Shown here: in pieces, positions 17,761 through 27,189 of the stretch
Layout of the letters: each line of letters begins with the position of its first letter
Numbering within the stretch: position 1 is the first letter of the stretch
NCBI GenBank assembly: GCA_036559705.1
Contig: DATBSP010000139.1
Coordinates: forward strand, 1 to 64,000
Direction of reading: 5' to 3'
DNA length: 64,000 nt
Origin: Hyphomicrobium_A sp036559705
GTDB lineage: Bacteria; Pseudomonadota; Alphaproteobacteria; Rhizobiales; Hyphomicrobiaceae
Translations under genes and position numbers: made by a program
Notes under the pieces: model-generated
Told to the model about the DNA's origin: nothing
Seen by the model: only the letters and a program-made list of their open reading frames with translations
The model's database searches: none

Positions 17761-19173
17761 TTGAACGTTTCGTTTCTCCAGGAGCTGCTGAGCTCGATCG
17801 CCGAGCAAAGCCGTGCGCTGCTGCCCAAGTCGCTGTTCGGTGCCGCCGCCGGGGATGACGTCGAGGAGCTGGCGCGGGCCCTGGTCTCGGGCCGCGGCGA
17901 AGCCTCGGGCGTCGCCATCGCCCGCGAGCTGCTCGACCGCTATGCGCGGCTCGATGCCGCGGAGCGGCTGCGCTTCTTCACGTTCCTCGCAAACGACATG
18001 CGGCCGGATGCGGCGCGCGTCACTGCCGCCGCCCAGGCTCATCTCGACAATCCCTCCGATCTGACGCTCGCCAAGTTGCAGAAGGCGCTCGAAAGCCCAC
18101 GCGTCGAGTTCTTCCGGCGCCTCAATCTCGCACCGGGCGCCACCGCCGAGATCGTCGCCATGCGCGGCGATCTCCTGCGCGTGCCGCCAACCGATCCAGC
18201 GCTCGCCGCCGTCGACGCCGACCTGCGGCGACTGTTCTACGTATGGTTCAACCGCGGCTTCCTCGTGCTGCGCCGCATCGACTGGAACACGCCAGCGGCG
18301 ATCCTCGAAAAGATCATTCGCTACGAGGCCGTGCACGAGATCCAGGGCTGGGACGACTTGCGCCGGCGCCTCGATCCGGCGGACCGGAGCTGCTTCGCCT
18401 TCTTTCATCCTTCGCTGGTCGACGATCCGCTCGTCTTCGTCGAGGTCGCGCTGATGCGTGACATGCCGGACGCCATCGGCCAGGTGCTGGAAGAACCGCA
18501 TGCGGAGATGATCGGCAAGCCGCCGACGACGGCGGTATTCTATTCCATTTCCAACTGCCAGGAGGGGCTCAAGGGCATCACCTTCGGCAACTTCCTTTTG
18601 AAGCAGGTGGTCGAGGAGCTGGCGCGCGAGAAGCCGAGCCTCAAAAATTTCGTGACGCTGTCGCCGGTGCCGCAGTTCACGGCCTGGATGGAGCGTGCCG
18701 CCACCGACGCTGACGGCGAGCCCGTTGCCGCCGAGGCGAGCGCCTTGCTCGACATCATGCGCCGCAGCAACTGGCCGGAAGGGGCAAGCGACACCGAGTA
18801 CGCCGAGATTGAGACGGCGCTCTTGGCGCTTGCCGCGCACTATTTCCTCAACGCCAAAAGCCCGGACGGCCGCCCGGTCGATCCCGTCGCCCGCTTCCAC
18901 CTCGGCAACGGCGCGCGGCTAGACCGTATCAACTTCCTCGCCGACACCTCGGAAAAGAGCATGCGCGAAGCCTGCGGGCTGATGGTCAACTACCGTTATG
19001 AGCCCAAGGAAATCGAGTGTAACCACGAGGAATACGCCAACGAGGGCGCTGTAGCCTCCTCGCGTGCCGTGCGCGGCCTCCTGAAGCTAAAGTCGAAGGC
19101 ACGTGCCATGGTCGCCGAGACCCCGCCGGAGCCGGCGCTCCCGGCGCCTGAGCCGGAGAAGGCGGAAACCTGA
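17761..19173 (+). CDS. Malonyl-CoA decarboxylase
   Basis: This 470-residue cytoplasmic enzyme converts malonyl-CoA to acetyl-CoA and CO2. An N-terminal helical domain is followed by the GNAT-like catalytic domain. The catalytic Ser lies in SISNCQEGLKGI and the catalytic His in RFHLGNGARLDRINFLAD, both aligning with the human MCD residues. HPSLVDDPLVFVEVAL is another family block. The start is a TTG with GGAAGG upstream. No matB or matC lies beside it, so it is not in a classical malonate-use operon. The Ala/Pro/Glu-rich last 25 residues are not conserved in the family. A role in malonyl-CoA homeostasis is likely. Confidence 0.93.
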   Translation: MNVSFLQELLSSIAEQSRALLPKSLFGAAAGDDVEELARALVSGRGEASGVAIARELLDRYARLDAAERLRFFTFLANDMRPDAARVTAAAQAHLDNPSDLTLAKLQKALESPRVEFFRRLNLAPGATAEIVAMRGDLLRVPPTDPALAAVDADLRRLFYVWFNRGFLVLRRIDWNTPAAILEKIIRYEAVHEIQGWDDLRRRLDPADRSCFAFFHPSLVDDPLVFVEVALMRDMPDAIGQVLEEPHAEMIGKPPTTAVFYSISNCQEGLKGITFGNFLLKQVVEELAREKPSLKNFVTLSPVPQFTAWMERAATDADGEPVAAEASALLDIMRRSNWPEGASDTEYAEIETALLALAAHYFLNAKSPDGRPVDPVARFHLGNGARLDRINFLADTSEKSMREACGLMVNYRYEPKEIECNHEEYANEGAVASSRAVRGLLKLKSKARAMVAETPPEPALPAPEPEKAET

Positions 19174-19313
19174 GGCGCTGTGGGCGGCTACGCCGCCGCC
19201 GTCGGCCAGCCCTTGTCTCTCATCGGCCTCCCCGGGCACAATGTGCTTTGCGCCGACGCCGACGGACGTCGCGCGCATGATGTTGAGCTCCGTTGGCAAC
19301 GTCGGAGATGGCC

Positions 19314-20285
19314 ATGCGCTACGGTGACGAGGATCGCGAGAGCAACAACGTCGAGGACCGACGCGGTCAACGCGGGCCGTTCGGTTTCCCAGGCTTTCCC
19401 GGCGGCGGCGACGGAACGCGCATTCAAATCCCAATTGGCGGCGGCGGCATAAGCCTCTCAACGCTCGTCATCATCGGCGTCATCATGCTGTTCCTCGGCA
19501 TCAATCCGCTCGACCTGCTGAGCGAAGCGCAATTCCCCGACGTGCCGCAGATGCCGCAATCGGATCAACAGGTGCCCAATCGTCAGTCCAGTCGCGGTCC
19601 GGAGATCCCCGGCCTGCCCGGCGGCACCAGTGTGCGCACCGCAGATGACATGAAGCGCTTCGTGTCGCAGGTGCTGGCTGACACCGAGGACGTGTGGACG
19701 CGCGTGTTTGCCGGGTTCGGAAACCGCTACACCGAGCCATCGATGGTGCTGTTCTCGGGCGCCACGCGCACGGCCTGCGGCACCGGCGTTGCGCAGATGG
19801 GCCCATTCTATTGTCCGCTCGACCGCAAGATCTACATCGACCTGTCGTTCTACGACCTGATGAAGCGCCGCTTCGAGGCGCCGGGCGATTTTGCGCAAGC
19901 GTACGTCATCGCGCATGAGGTGGGCCACCACGTGCAGAAGCTGCTGGGCATTGCCGACAAGGTTCAGGAGCTGAAGATGAACTCCGACGAGTCGGACGCC
20001 AACGCGCTGCAGGTGCGGATGGAGTTGCAGGCCGACTGCCTGGCCGGCGTGTGGGCCAACCTCAACGATCAGGTGAAGAACCGCCTGCAGCCGGGCGACG
20101 TCGAGGAAGGGCTAAATGCGGCTAGTCAGATCGGCGATGACATGATCCAGCGCCGTACGCAGGGCACGGTCGTGCCGGACGCCTTCACCCACGGCAGCTC
20201 GGAGCAGCGCGTACGCTGGTTCAAGACCGGCCTGCAAAGCGGTGAGATCTCGCAGTGCGACACATTCAATGCGAGCCATCTTTGA
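19314..20285 (+). CDS. Membrane-anchored neutral zinc metallopeptidase (YpfJ family)
   Basis: This 323-residue protein begins MRYGDEDRESNNVEDRRG, then has one transmembrane helix (about residues 45-63, LSTLVIIGVIMLFLGI) and an extracytoplasmic zinc-peptidase domain. The zinc motif HEVGHH and the downstream third-ligand segment ELQADCLAGVWA are clear, as are the end markers SSEQRVRWF and CDTFNASHL. Family length and layout match E. coli YpfJ, whose substrate is unknown. The ATG at 19314 has GGAG six bases upstream; another ATG lies at 19308. A paralogue follows 45 bases after the stop. Confidence 0.9.
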   Translation: MRYGDEDRESNNVEDRRGQRGPFGFPGFPGGGDGTRIQIPIGGGGISLSTLVIIGVIMLFLGINPLDLLSEAQFPDVPQMPQSDQQVPNRQSSRGPEIPGLPGGTSVRTADDMKRFVSQVLADTEDVWTRVFAGFGNRYTEPSMVLFSGATRTACGTGVAQMGPFYCPLDRKIYIDLSFYDLMKRRFEAPGDFAQAYVIAHEVGHHVQKLLGIADKVQELKMNSDESDANALQVRMELQADCLAGVWANLNDQVKNRLQPGDVEEGLNAASQIGDDMIQRRTQGTVVPDAFTHGSSEQRVRWFKTGLQSGEISQCDTFNASHL

Positions 20286-20330
20286 TCGACGGACGAGGGT
20301 CCCAGAAACCGTTTCCGGCTTAGAGGAGTT

Positions 20331-21155
20331 ATGTTGCGCGAAAGGCTTTGCGTCATGAAGCATCGCTCGCGAGTTCGGACTTGCGTGGTGGGCGCCCTGA
20401 TCGGCGCGGCGAACCTTTCCTTTGTCTTCGCGCAAGTTCGCGGCGCCGCCGCCGGTCCACCGGACTCGATCGAGATTCCGGCAGGGCCATCGGCCACCGA
20501 TAGCGGTATTCCCCCTCCGGAATTGCGGCTGCGCGCCATCGTTGCGCGGGCCCTCGATGACTCGATCGCGACATGGAGCCGGCTGATGGAGGGCCGGGCT
20601 GCCGAGGTGGCTGCCGTCAGCGTGCGCTTCGTGTCACACCTCGCCCCAGATAATTGCTATGGCCTCTATACGGGGGACGGGCCGGCCTATTGCAGCGGCA
20701 ATCGGACCGTGTTCGTCGGCACTGCGGCGGCCAACCGGCTGATGGCGAAGTTCGGGCCGCAGGCCGAGGCGGGCATCACATTCCTCATTGGCCACGAGAT
20801 CGGTCACCACATCCAGAATCTCAATGGCCGCTTTTATGCGCTCAGCCAGGCGATCTACTCCTCGCCCGACGACGGGCCGGACTACGTGCGGCGCTTTGAG
20901 CTGCAGGCCGACTGCCTCGCCGGCGTGTGGATCCACGCGAGCTCTGCGTGGGCGACGTCGGACCAGTTCCGGGCCGACCTGCTCGCCGTGCTCTCCGACA
21001 TCGGCGACGACAAGCTGCTCGCGGGTCAGCCGGCAGCGAAACTTCGGCGCGCCGGACTGCACGGGACGACCGAGCAGCGTACGCGCTGGTTCCTGCGCGG
21101 CGCGCAAGGCGGCGACGCCGAGGCATGCGACACATTCGGCGTGTCGCAGCCCTAG
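20331..21155 (+). CDS. Secreted paralogue of the YpfJ-family zinc metallopeptidase
   Basis: This 274-residue protein shares the peptidase domain of the gene just upstream: HEIGHHIQ for zinc binding, ELQADCLAGVWIH, TEQRTRWFL and CDTFGVSQP. It lacks the membrane segment after a glycine-rich linker. Instead it begins with a basic stretch and a hydrophobic core (about residues 17-36, VVGALIGAANLSFVFAQ), which looks like a signal peptide. One copy is therefore membrane-anchored and the other probably released to the periplasm. GAGGAG lies two to three bases before the ATG. Tandem duplication followed by relocation of the product is the simplest history. Confidence 0.85.
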   Translation: MLRERLCVMKHRSRVRTCVVGALIGAANLSFVFAQVRGAAAGPPDSIEIPAGPSATDSGIPPPELRLRAIVARALDDSIATWSRLMEGRAAEVAAVSVRFVSHLAPDNCYGLYTGDGPAYCSGNRTVFVGTAAANRLMAKFGPQAEAGITFLIGHEIGHHIQNLNGRFYALSQAIYSSPDDGPDYVRRFELQADCLAGVWIHASSAWATSDQFRADLLAVLSDIGDDKLLAGQPAAKLRRAGLHGTTEQRTRWFLRGAQGGDAEACDTFGVSQP

Positions 21156-21179
21156 CACCTGCCGACTATCAATCGAGTC

Positions 21180-21959
21180 TCAGAAAGCGTTGCCGCGGTA
21201 CTGGCTGACCTCGCAGGCGACGCCGTTCTCGGTCATCGTCTTGCACATCGCCTTGGCGTCGGCGACGGTTTCGAGCGGGCCAGCGACGAGCCCGTAAGTG
21301 CGCTCGTCCGCCTTGCCGCTCACTACATACCGGGGGTGAAGATCCTTCACGGCCGCGCCGTGGCGGTCGTTGATGATGGACCAGCTAAGGCGTAGGGCGT
21401 CGACCGACGGGCCGGTGGCAAGCAGCACGCCGACGGGTGCCGGCTTTACGGGTGCCGCCGCCTTCTTCTGCTCGATGCTGCCGGTCTCGATCGCCGGAAC
21501 TGCTGCCGGCTTTGGTGCAGCGCTGGCAACTGCAGCGGGCACCACATCGGGTGCCTTCGCGACGGCCTGCTTCTTCGCCGTCGGCTGCGCGGGTGCCGTC
21601 GCCACCTTCTCGCTCGCCTGGGCCGCGGCGCGTTCCAGTGTCTCGACCTTGGCGAGCAGGAGGCGGTCGCGCTCCATCGCTTCCTGCATGCCGGTGCGCA
21701 TGTTGTCGACTTCCATCTTCATTTCGCCGACGCCTTGCTTGATCGGGTCGAGGTCGGCGAGTGCGCGCTCTACGTGGCGCTGCGTCTCGACGATAGCGGC
21801 CTGCGCGTCATTCGGTTTCTGGCGCCACATGGCAACGAGGTCGGGTCGCATGCCGACGAAGGTCAGGTAGGCGAGAGATAAGGCCGCCATGCCCAAAAAG
21901 AGGAGCACGTGCGGAGTGAACGTGCGGCGCCGCGGGGCGATCGACGGGAGGACGGACAT
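21180..21959 (-). CDS. Membrane protein with coiled coil and SPOR-like C-terminus
   Basis: This 259-residue protein has one transmembrane helix near the N-terminus (about residues 17-35). A predicted coiled coil follows (roughly 50-110, rich in Glu, Lys, Met, with VETQRHVERALADLD), then an Ala/Pro/Lys linker. The C-terminal domain of about 75 residues resembles a SPOR domain (DLHPRYVVSG, then TYGLVAGPLETVADAKAMCKTM). SPOR domains bind denuded glycan strands at division sites. The likeness is at the level of length and strand order, so it is inference. The start could also be a GTG at 21974. Convergent with the metallopeptidase gene. Confidence 0.65.
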   Translation of the reverse strand: MSVLPSIAPRRRTFTPHVLLFLGMAALSLAYLTFVGMRPDLVAMWRQKPNDAQAAIVETQRHVERALADLDPIKQGVGEMKMEVDNMRTGMQEAMERDRLLLAKVETLERAAAQASEKVATAPAQPTAKKQAVAKAPDVVPAAVASAAPKPAAVPAIETGSIEQKKAAAPVKPAPVGVLLATGPSVDALRLSWSIINDRHGAAVKDLHPRYVVSGKADERTYGLVAGPLETVADAKAMCKTMTENGVACEVSQYRGNAF

Positions 21960-21974
21960 TCTTTGGGCTTCCAC

Positions 21975-22362
21975 GGTTCAACGCGGCACAGGGCCTGAGC
22001 ATTCGGCCGGCGCGGCGGTGTAGCTATTCCGACGCGCGCCTGCCTTGGAATTACGCAGCGGAGACTCGTTGAGTCGCGCGCACGGAGCAACGCAGCCGCC
22101 GAGTCGCATTACGCACCGCCTGTGGACGACGGGGACCGCGAATGCAACCCATTCAAAAAACACAGTATTCGTCTGGGCATGTGCCTGGTTGGCCACAGGA
22201 TACGCAAGTGGACAGGTAACAGGTATTGACACATTGCAGCCGCCTTGTTGGGTCGTAGCGGCGCCCGGTATAGAACGTGTTCCGTATCCTTGTGATTGCG
22301 TGAGTCGGCCCGCGAGGGCCCGGCAGACCACGTAATCTTCATCCAATGAACGCGAGAGCTTG
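21975..22362. other. Intergenic region upstream of glmU
   Basis: About 390 bases hold no gene I can support. A TTGACA hexamer occurs at about 22225-22230, but no matching -10 box sits 16-18 bases further on, so a glmU promoter here is only possible, not shown. Confidence 0.45.
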
Positions 22363-23721
22363 ATGAGCCGCCGCCCCTTGCTCGTTGTCGTTTTGGCCGC
22401 CGGTCAGGGCACGCGCATGAAGTCCGCGCTGCCGAAGGTAATGCACAAGGTCGGCGGCCGCTCGATGCTCGGCCACGTGCTCGCGCTTGCGCAATCGATC
22501 GGCGCCGATCAGTTGGCCGTCGTCGTCGGACCCGGCATGGAAGCAGTGCGGGCCGAGGCCCTTGCCATCGCGCCAAACGCCAAAGTCGTCGTACAGGAGC
22601 AGCAACGCGGCACGGCCGACGCGGTGCTCGCGGCACGCGAGGTGCTGGCGACCCATTCCGGCGACGTACTGGTGCTTTACGGCGACACGCCCCTGTTGCC
22701 GTCGCAGACGCTCGACAACTTGCGTGCCCGCCTCGACGACGGCGCCGGTATCGCCGTGCTGGGCTTCGAGGCTGCCGATGCTGCGGGCTATGGCCGCCTG
22801 CTCACCGACAGCGGCGGCTGGCTCAACGCCATTCGCGAGGACAAGGACGCCAACGAAGCAGAGCGCCGGGTGCGGCTGTGCAATTCCGGCGTCATTGCTT
22901 TTCGCTTGGATGATTTGCTCGGCGTCCTCATGCGCATCGGCAGCAACAACGCCAAGGGCGAGTTCTATCTCACCGACGCAGTGGAGGTCGCGCGCGCCGG
23001 CGGCGCGCGTGCCGCCGTCGTCACCTGCTGCGAGGAGGACGTGCTCGGCGTCAACTCGCGCGAGCAGCTGGCCATCGCCGAGAGCGTCTTCCAGAAGCGC
23101 ATGCGCCTTGCCGTGATGCGCGAGGGGGCGACCCTGATTGCGCCGGAGACGGTTTGGTTCTCATACGATACGAAGATCGGCCGCGACGTCGTCATCGAGC
23201 CTAACGTCTTCTTCGATCTCGGCGTCACTGTCGAGGATGGCGCCGAGATCAAGGCCAACTGCCATTTCGAGCGCTCCCGCATCGGACAGAACGCGCGGGT
23301 CGGGCCGTTCGCACGCCTGCGTCCCGGTGCCGTGCTCGGCGCCAAGGTGCACGTCGGCAACTTCGTCGAGGTGAAGAATTCGACACTTGGCGTCGGCGCC
23401 AAGGCCAACCATCTGTCGTACGTCGGCGACGGCACGGTGGGGGCGGGTGCCAACATCGGCGCCGGCACCATCTTCTGCAACTACGACGGCTTCCTTAAGC
23501 ATCGCACAGAGATTGGGGAGGGGGCCTTCGTCGGCTCCAACACCTCCCTCGTTGCCCCTGTAAAAGTCGGCGATCGCGCCTACATCGGATCAGGCAGCGT
23601 CATCACCAAGAACGTACCCGACGACGCCCTCGCGCTCGAACGCTCAGCCCAGGAGGAGCGTCCAGGCTGGGCGGCGAAGTTTCGAGCGATGATGGCGAAA
23701 CGCAAGGCAAGGGCTGGTTAG
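22363..23721 (+). CDS. glmU: Bifunctional GlcNAc-1-P uridyltransferase/GlcN-1-P acetyltransferase
   Basis: This 452-residue cytoplasmic enzyme makes UDP-GlcNAc for peptidoglycan and lipid A. The N-terminal nucleotidyltransferase domain shows LAAGQGTRMKSALPKVMH, then QQRGTADAVLAA and LYGDTPLL. The C-terminal half is a left-handed beta-helix acetyltransferase (PNVFFDLGVTV, GPFARLRPGAVLG, NFVEVKNSTLG, SYVGDGTVGAGANIGAGTI). Length is the usual one. It is followed 124 bases later by glmS, the classic pairing, so both steps of amino-sugar supply are together. Confidence 0.97.
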   Translation: MSRRPLLVVVLAAGQGTRMKSALPKVMHKVGGRSMLGHVLALAQSIGADQLAVVVGPGMEAVRAEALAIAPNAKVVVQEQQRGTADAVLAAREVLATHSGDVLVLYGDTPLLPSQTLDNLRARLDDGAGIAVLGFEAADAAGYGRLLTDSGGWLNAIREDKDANEAERRVRLCNSGVIAFRLDDLLGVLMRIGSNNAKGEFYLTDAVEVARAGGARAAVVTCCEEDVLGVNSREQLAIAESVFQKRMRLAVMREGATLIAPETVWFSYDTKIGRDVVIEPNVFFDLGVTVEDGAEIKANCHFERSRIGQNARVGPFARLRPGAVLGAKVHVGNFVEVKNSTLGVGAKANHLSYVGDGTVGAGANIGAGTIFCNYDGFLKHRTEIGEGAFVGSNTSLVAPVKVGDRAYIGSGSVITKNVPDDALALERSAQEERPGWAAKFRAMMAKRKARAG

Positions 23722-23845
23722 GAATTGGGCTGGCAACTCAACGCTGCCTACCTCGAAAGTGGCAGAAACATACTGTGACTTGAGCGACATATTAAGCAAA
23801 CGCTAGCAGTATCATGGGCGGCGCCAGCTTAGGGATCGGGATCGC

Positions 23846-25666
23846 ATGTGCGGCATCGTCGGAATTATCTCGCAAAGAGCGGTCGCTACCGACCTCATCG
23901 ACGCCCTGCGCCGGCTGGAGTATCGCGGCTATGATTCGGCCGGCATTGCCACCGTCGAGAACGGTCACCTCGAGCGCCGCCGCGCCGAGGGTAAGCTGCG
24001 CAACCTCGAAGGCCGCCTATTGCAGGAGCCGCTGAAGGGTCACACCGGCATCGGCCATACGCGCTGGGCGACGCACGGGCGTCCCACCGAGCGCAACGCG
24101 CATCCGCACATGAACGGCCAAGTCTCGGTCGTCCACAATGGCATCATCGAAAACTTCCGCGAGCTCAAGGCGGAGCTCGGTGCCAAGGGCTACGTGTTCG
24201 AGAGCGACACCGACACCGAGGCGATCGTGCACGTCGTCGCCGACGAGCTGTCGAAGGGAGCCACCCCCGAGGAAGCGGTGAAGCGTGCGCTCGGCCGCCT
24301 GCAGGGCGCTTTCGCTCTCGCCATCATCTTTGCCGGGCACGACGATCTGATGATCGCCGCACGCCAGGGCAGCCCTCTCGCCATCGGTCACGGCTCGGGC
24401 GAGATGTACCTTGGCTCGGATGCCATCGCGCTGGCGCCGTTCACCGATACCATCACCTATCTCGACGAAGGCGACTGGGCGGTGCTGCGCCGCACCGGCG
24501 TCGAGATCTTCGACCGCAGCGGCAAGCGCGTCGAGCGCCCGCTCATCAAGTCGGTCGCCTCCTCGCTGCTCGTCGACAAGGGCAACCATCGCCACTTTAT
24601 GGCGAAGGAGATCCACGAGCAGCCGGAAGTCATCAGTCACACGCTGGCCAACTACATCGACATGGCGGAAGCAACCGTCACTCTGCCCGATCTCGGCATC
24701 GACCCGGCGACGTTGCCGCGCGCCACCATGTCGGCCTGCGGCACCGCCTTCTACGCCGGCCTCGTCGGCAAGTACTGGATCGAGCGCTACGCGCGCCTGC
24801 CAGTCGAGATCGACGTGGCTTCCGAAATGCGCTATCGCGAGCCGCCGCTGTCCAAGGGCGGGCTATCCTTGTTCGTCTCGCAGTCAGGCGAGACCGCCGA
24901 CACGCTCGCCGTGTTGCGTCACGCCAAGGCCGAAGCGCAGCGCATCGCCGCCGTCGTCAACGTGCGCACCTCGTCCATCGCGCGAGAATCCGACATCGTG
25001 CTGCCGACGCTCGCCGGTCCCGAGATCGGCGTCGCCTCCACCAAAGCGTTCACCTGCCAGCTCTCGGTGCTCGCCTGCATGGCGCTGGGCCTAGGCCGCG
25101 CGCGTGGAACCTTGAGCCGAGAGGAGGAGCGCAAGCTGGTGCAGGCGCTTATCGAGGTGCCGCGCCACATCTCCACCATCCTGCGCAACGAGGAGCAGTA
25201 CGAGGCGATCGCGCACACGCTGTCGAAGGCACGCGACGTGCTCTACCTCGGCCGCGGCACCAGTTATCCCTTGGCACTCGAGGGTGCGCTGAAGCTCAAG
25301 GAGATCTCCTACATCCACGCCGAGGGCTATGCAGCCGGCGAGCTGAAGCACGGGCCCATCGCGCTGATCGACGAGAACGTGCCGGTGATCGTCGTTGCCC
25401 CGCGCGATGACCTGTTCGAAAAGACGGTATCCAACATGCAGGAGGTCGCCACTCGCGGCGGCCAGATCATCCTCATCTCGGATGCCCCGCCGGAGGCGGT
25501 CGGTTGCAAGGTCGCCGCCCATATCGCCATGCCGACAGCGTCAGAGTTCACCAATCCGCTGGTTTACGCCGTGCCGGTGCAACTCCTCGCCTACCACACG
25601 GCCGTGATCATGGGCACGGACGTTGATCAGCCACGCAATCTGGCCAAGTCGGTGACCGTCGAATAG
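23846..25666 (+). CDS. glmS: Glutamine:fructose-6-phosphate aminotransferase
   Basis: This 606-residue enzyme forms glucosamine-6-phosphate. The N-terminal Ntn amidotransferase domain begins directly with the nucleophilic Cys (MCGIVG), with GHTRWATHGRP and HNGIIENF for glutamine binding. Two SIS sugar-isomerase domains follow (MSACGTAFYAG, SQSGETADTLA; YLGRGTSYPLALEGALKLKE). It ends with the catalytic tail PRNLAKSVTVE. The protein is complete. I see no glmS-ribozyme-like structure in the 124-base leader, as expected outside Firmicutes. Confidence 0.97.
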   Translation: MCGIVGIISQRAVATDLIDALRRLEYRGYDSAGIATVENGHLERRRAEGKLRNLEGRLLQEPLKGHTGIGHTRWATHGRPTERNAHPHMNGQVSVVHNGIIENFRELKAELGAKGYVFESDTDTEAIVHVVADELSKGATPEEAVKRALGRLQGAFALAIIFAGHDDLMIAARQGSPLAIGHGSGEMYLGSDAIALAPFTDTITYLDEGDWAVLRRTGVEIFDRSGKRVERPLIKSVASSLLVDKGNHRHFMAKEIHEQPEVISHTLANYIDMAEATVTLPDLGIDPATLPRATMSACGTAFYAGLVGKYWIERYARLPVEIDVASEMRYREPPLSKGGLSLFVSQSGETADTLAVLRHAKAEAQRIAAVVNVRTSSIARESDIVLPTLAGPEIGVASTKAFTCQLSVLACMALGLGRARGTLSREEERKLVQALIEVPRHISTILRNEEQYEAIAHTLSKARDVLYLGRGTSYPLALEGALKLKEISYIHAEGYAAGELKHGPIALIDENVPVIVVAPRDDLFEKTVSNMQEVATRGGQIILISDAPPEAVGCKVAAHIAMPTASEFTNPLVYAVPVQLLAYHTAVIMGTDVDQPRNLAKSVTVE

Positions 25667-25772
25667 GGGGTAAAGTCTCCCCCAGGCGGTCGCGGAATTG
25701 CCTCTATAGTGCGCTTGGCTTACGGTCGCCGCCTAACACGGGGCGCGCACATAAGGGGATTCGGCCCGGACG

Positions 25773-27026
25773 ATGGGGAACGTTCTGCGCAATTTGACCG
25801 TCTTGGCAGCCGCGCTGGCGTTGGCGTTGCCGGCTGCCGCATTCGACGGGCCGACGCAGCAGACGGGCGCCAAGAAGTCGACGGCTGAAAAGAAATCAAC
25901 GGCTGGCGAGAAAGAGGCGTCACCCGAAGGCGCGGCGGACGAGAAGAGCAAAACCGCCGCCATGGTGCAGCAGGCATTCGACGCCGGCATCAAAGCCTAC
26001 GGCGCCGGCAAGAACGAGGAGGCGCTGCGCGCCTTCGAAGCGGCTATGCGCGGCGGCCTGCCAAGCTCCCAGATGCCGCGCATGCTCTATTATCGTGGTC
26101 TCACCTTCCGCAAGCTTGGCAAACCCGGCTTCGCCGTTTCCGATCTGACCAGCGCGCTGTGGCTCAAGAACGGATTGTCGGAAGCGGAGCGGGCCGACGC
26201 CATCAAGGCGCGCGCGCTGGCTTACAACGAGGCAGGCGTCGGCGACGTGCCCCCTGTGCCGCAATCTTCATACGCCGAAGCGCCGGCGCTGCCCGGGCAG
26301 AGCAACACGGCGCCCGCACCGCAAACGGCAATGGCCGGCGGCGCAGCGGCACCGGCCGCCACCTCTAACGCACCCGCCGCGCCAGCGCCCGCGCCCGCGT
26401 CGAGCTCGGGCGGCGTCAGCGGCTTCTTCTCCAGCCTCTTCGGCGGCGGATCCTCGAGCGAAGAAAAGCCCGCCGAGGCGCCAAGCAGCACCGCGTCGAT
26501 CAGCAATGCCCCGCCCCCCGGCGATAGCTCCGGCTGGGGTGGCACAACGGAGGTGTCGTCCGCCGATGCCGCCGCCGATGCTGCGCCGCCACCGCAGCGC
26601 GCACCGGAAATCGCCTCGCCCTTCGTCACGCAGGTGGCGGCGGCCGAACAACCGACTTCCTCGGCGTCTAACGCCGCGCCGGTTGCCGTGCGGCCCACCA
26701 AAACGCAGGTTGCGGCTGCCGAGCAGCCGAGTGCATCGGCATTGGACGCCGCTCCGGTTGCGCGTTCGGCGCCATCCGGCAAGTTTCGCCTGCAAGTCGC
26801 CGCTGTCCGCTCGCGCTCGGAGGCCGAGGCACTCGCCGGGCTGGTGGTTGGGCGGCACAGCGAGCAGCTTGGTGGTCGCCAACCCGAGGTCGACGAAACG
26901 GTTATCGGCAGCATGGGCACCTTCTATCGGGTGCGCCTGGGTCCTTACGCCAACGCCAAGGAGCCCGAGCAACTATGCGTTGCGCTGCGCTCGGACGGCT
27001 TCGATTGCCTGGTCGTTGCCCAGTAA
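25773..27026 (+). CDS. Secreted TPR-like protein with C-terminal SPOR domain
   Basis: This 417-residue periplasmic protein has a signal peptide (about residues 1-23, ending LPAAAF), then a Lys/Ala-rich stretch. A TPR-like helical region follows (about 65-145; FDAGIKAYGAGKNEEALRAFEAAMR, then YYRGLTFRKLGKPGFAVSDL). Next is a long Ala/Pro/Ser-rich linker that contains two near-identical units of the type TQVAAAEQPxSxA. The SPOR domain (about 340-417) begins KFRLQVAAVRS and ends RLGPYANA with a final two-Cys segment. A role in septal peptidoglycan binding is inferred from SPOR biology. It lies downstream of glmS, 106 bases away. Confidence 0.8.
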   Translation: MGNVLRNLTVLAAALALALPAAAFDGPTQQTGAKKSTAEKKSTAGEKEASPEGAADEKSKTAAMVQQAFDAGIKAYGAGKNEEALRAFEAAMRGGLPSSQMPRMLYYRGLTFRKLGKPGFAVSDLTSALWLKNGLSEAERADAIKARALAYNEAGVGDVPPVPQSSYAEAPALPGQSNTAPAPQTAMAGGAAAPAATSNAPAAPAPAPASSSGGVSGFFSSLFGGGSSSEEKPAEAPSSTASISNAPPPGDSSGWGGTTEVSSADAAADAAPPPQRAPEIASPFVTQVAAAEQPTSSASNAAPVAVRPTKTQVAAAEQPSASALDAAPVARSAPSGKFRLQVAAVRSRSEAEALAGLVVGRHSEQLGGRQPEVDETVIGSMGTFYRVRLGPYANAKEPEQLCVALRSDGFDCLVVAQ

Positions 27027-27189
27027 CATCGACCTCGCCGCTTTGCCGAAGCATTAGCCGGTGACGGCCTAAGCTGCGCCCTTACGCCGGGCAGCAATCC
27101 GTGGGAAAGTCCGGCGACCTGGACCTATGGAGCGATCCTCGTCCGGTATAAGGGGAGCACTTCGTGGCCAAAATCCCTGCGGATTTTCG

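Noticed and set aside
17677..18900. Long antisense frame over malonyl-CoA decarboxylase
   Set aside because: Shadow of the real gene, with composition typical of antisense translation.
22225..22230. TTGACA as the glmU promoter
   Set aside because: No -10 box at the right distance; a lone hexamer is not enough.
23722..23845. glmS ribozyme in the leader
   Set aside because: No fitting structure, and the ribozyme is known mainly from Firmicutes.
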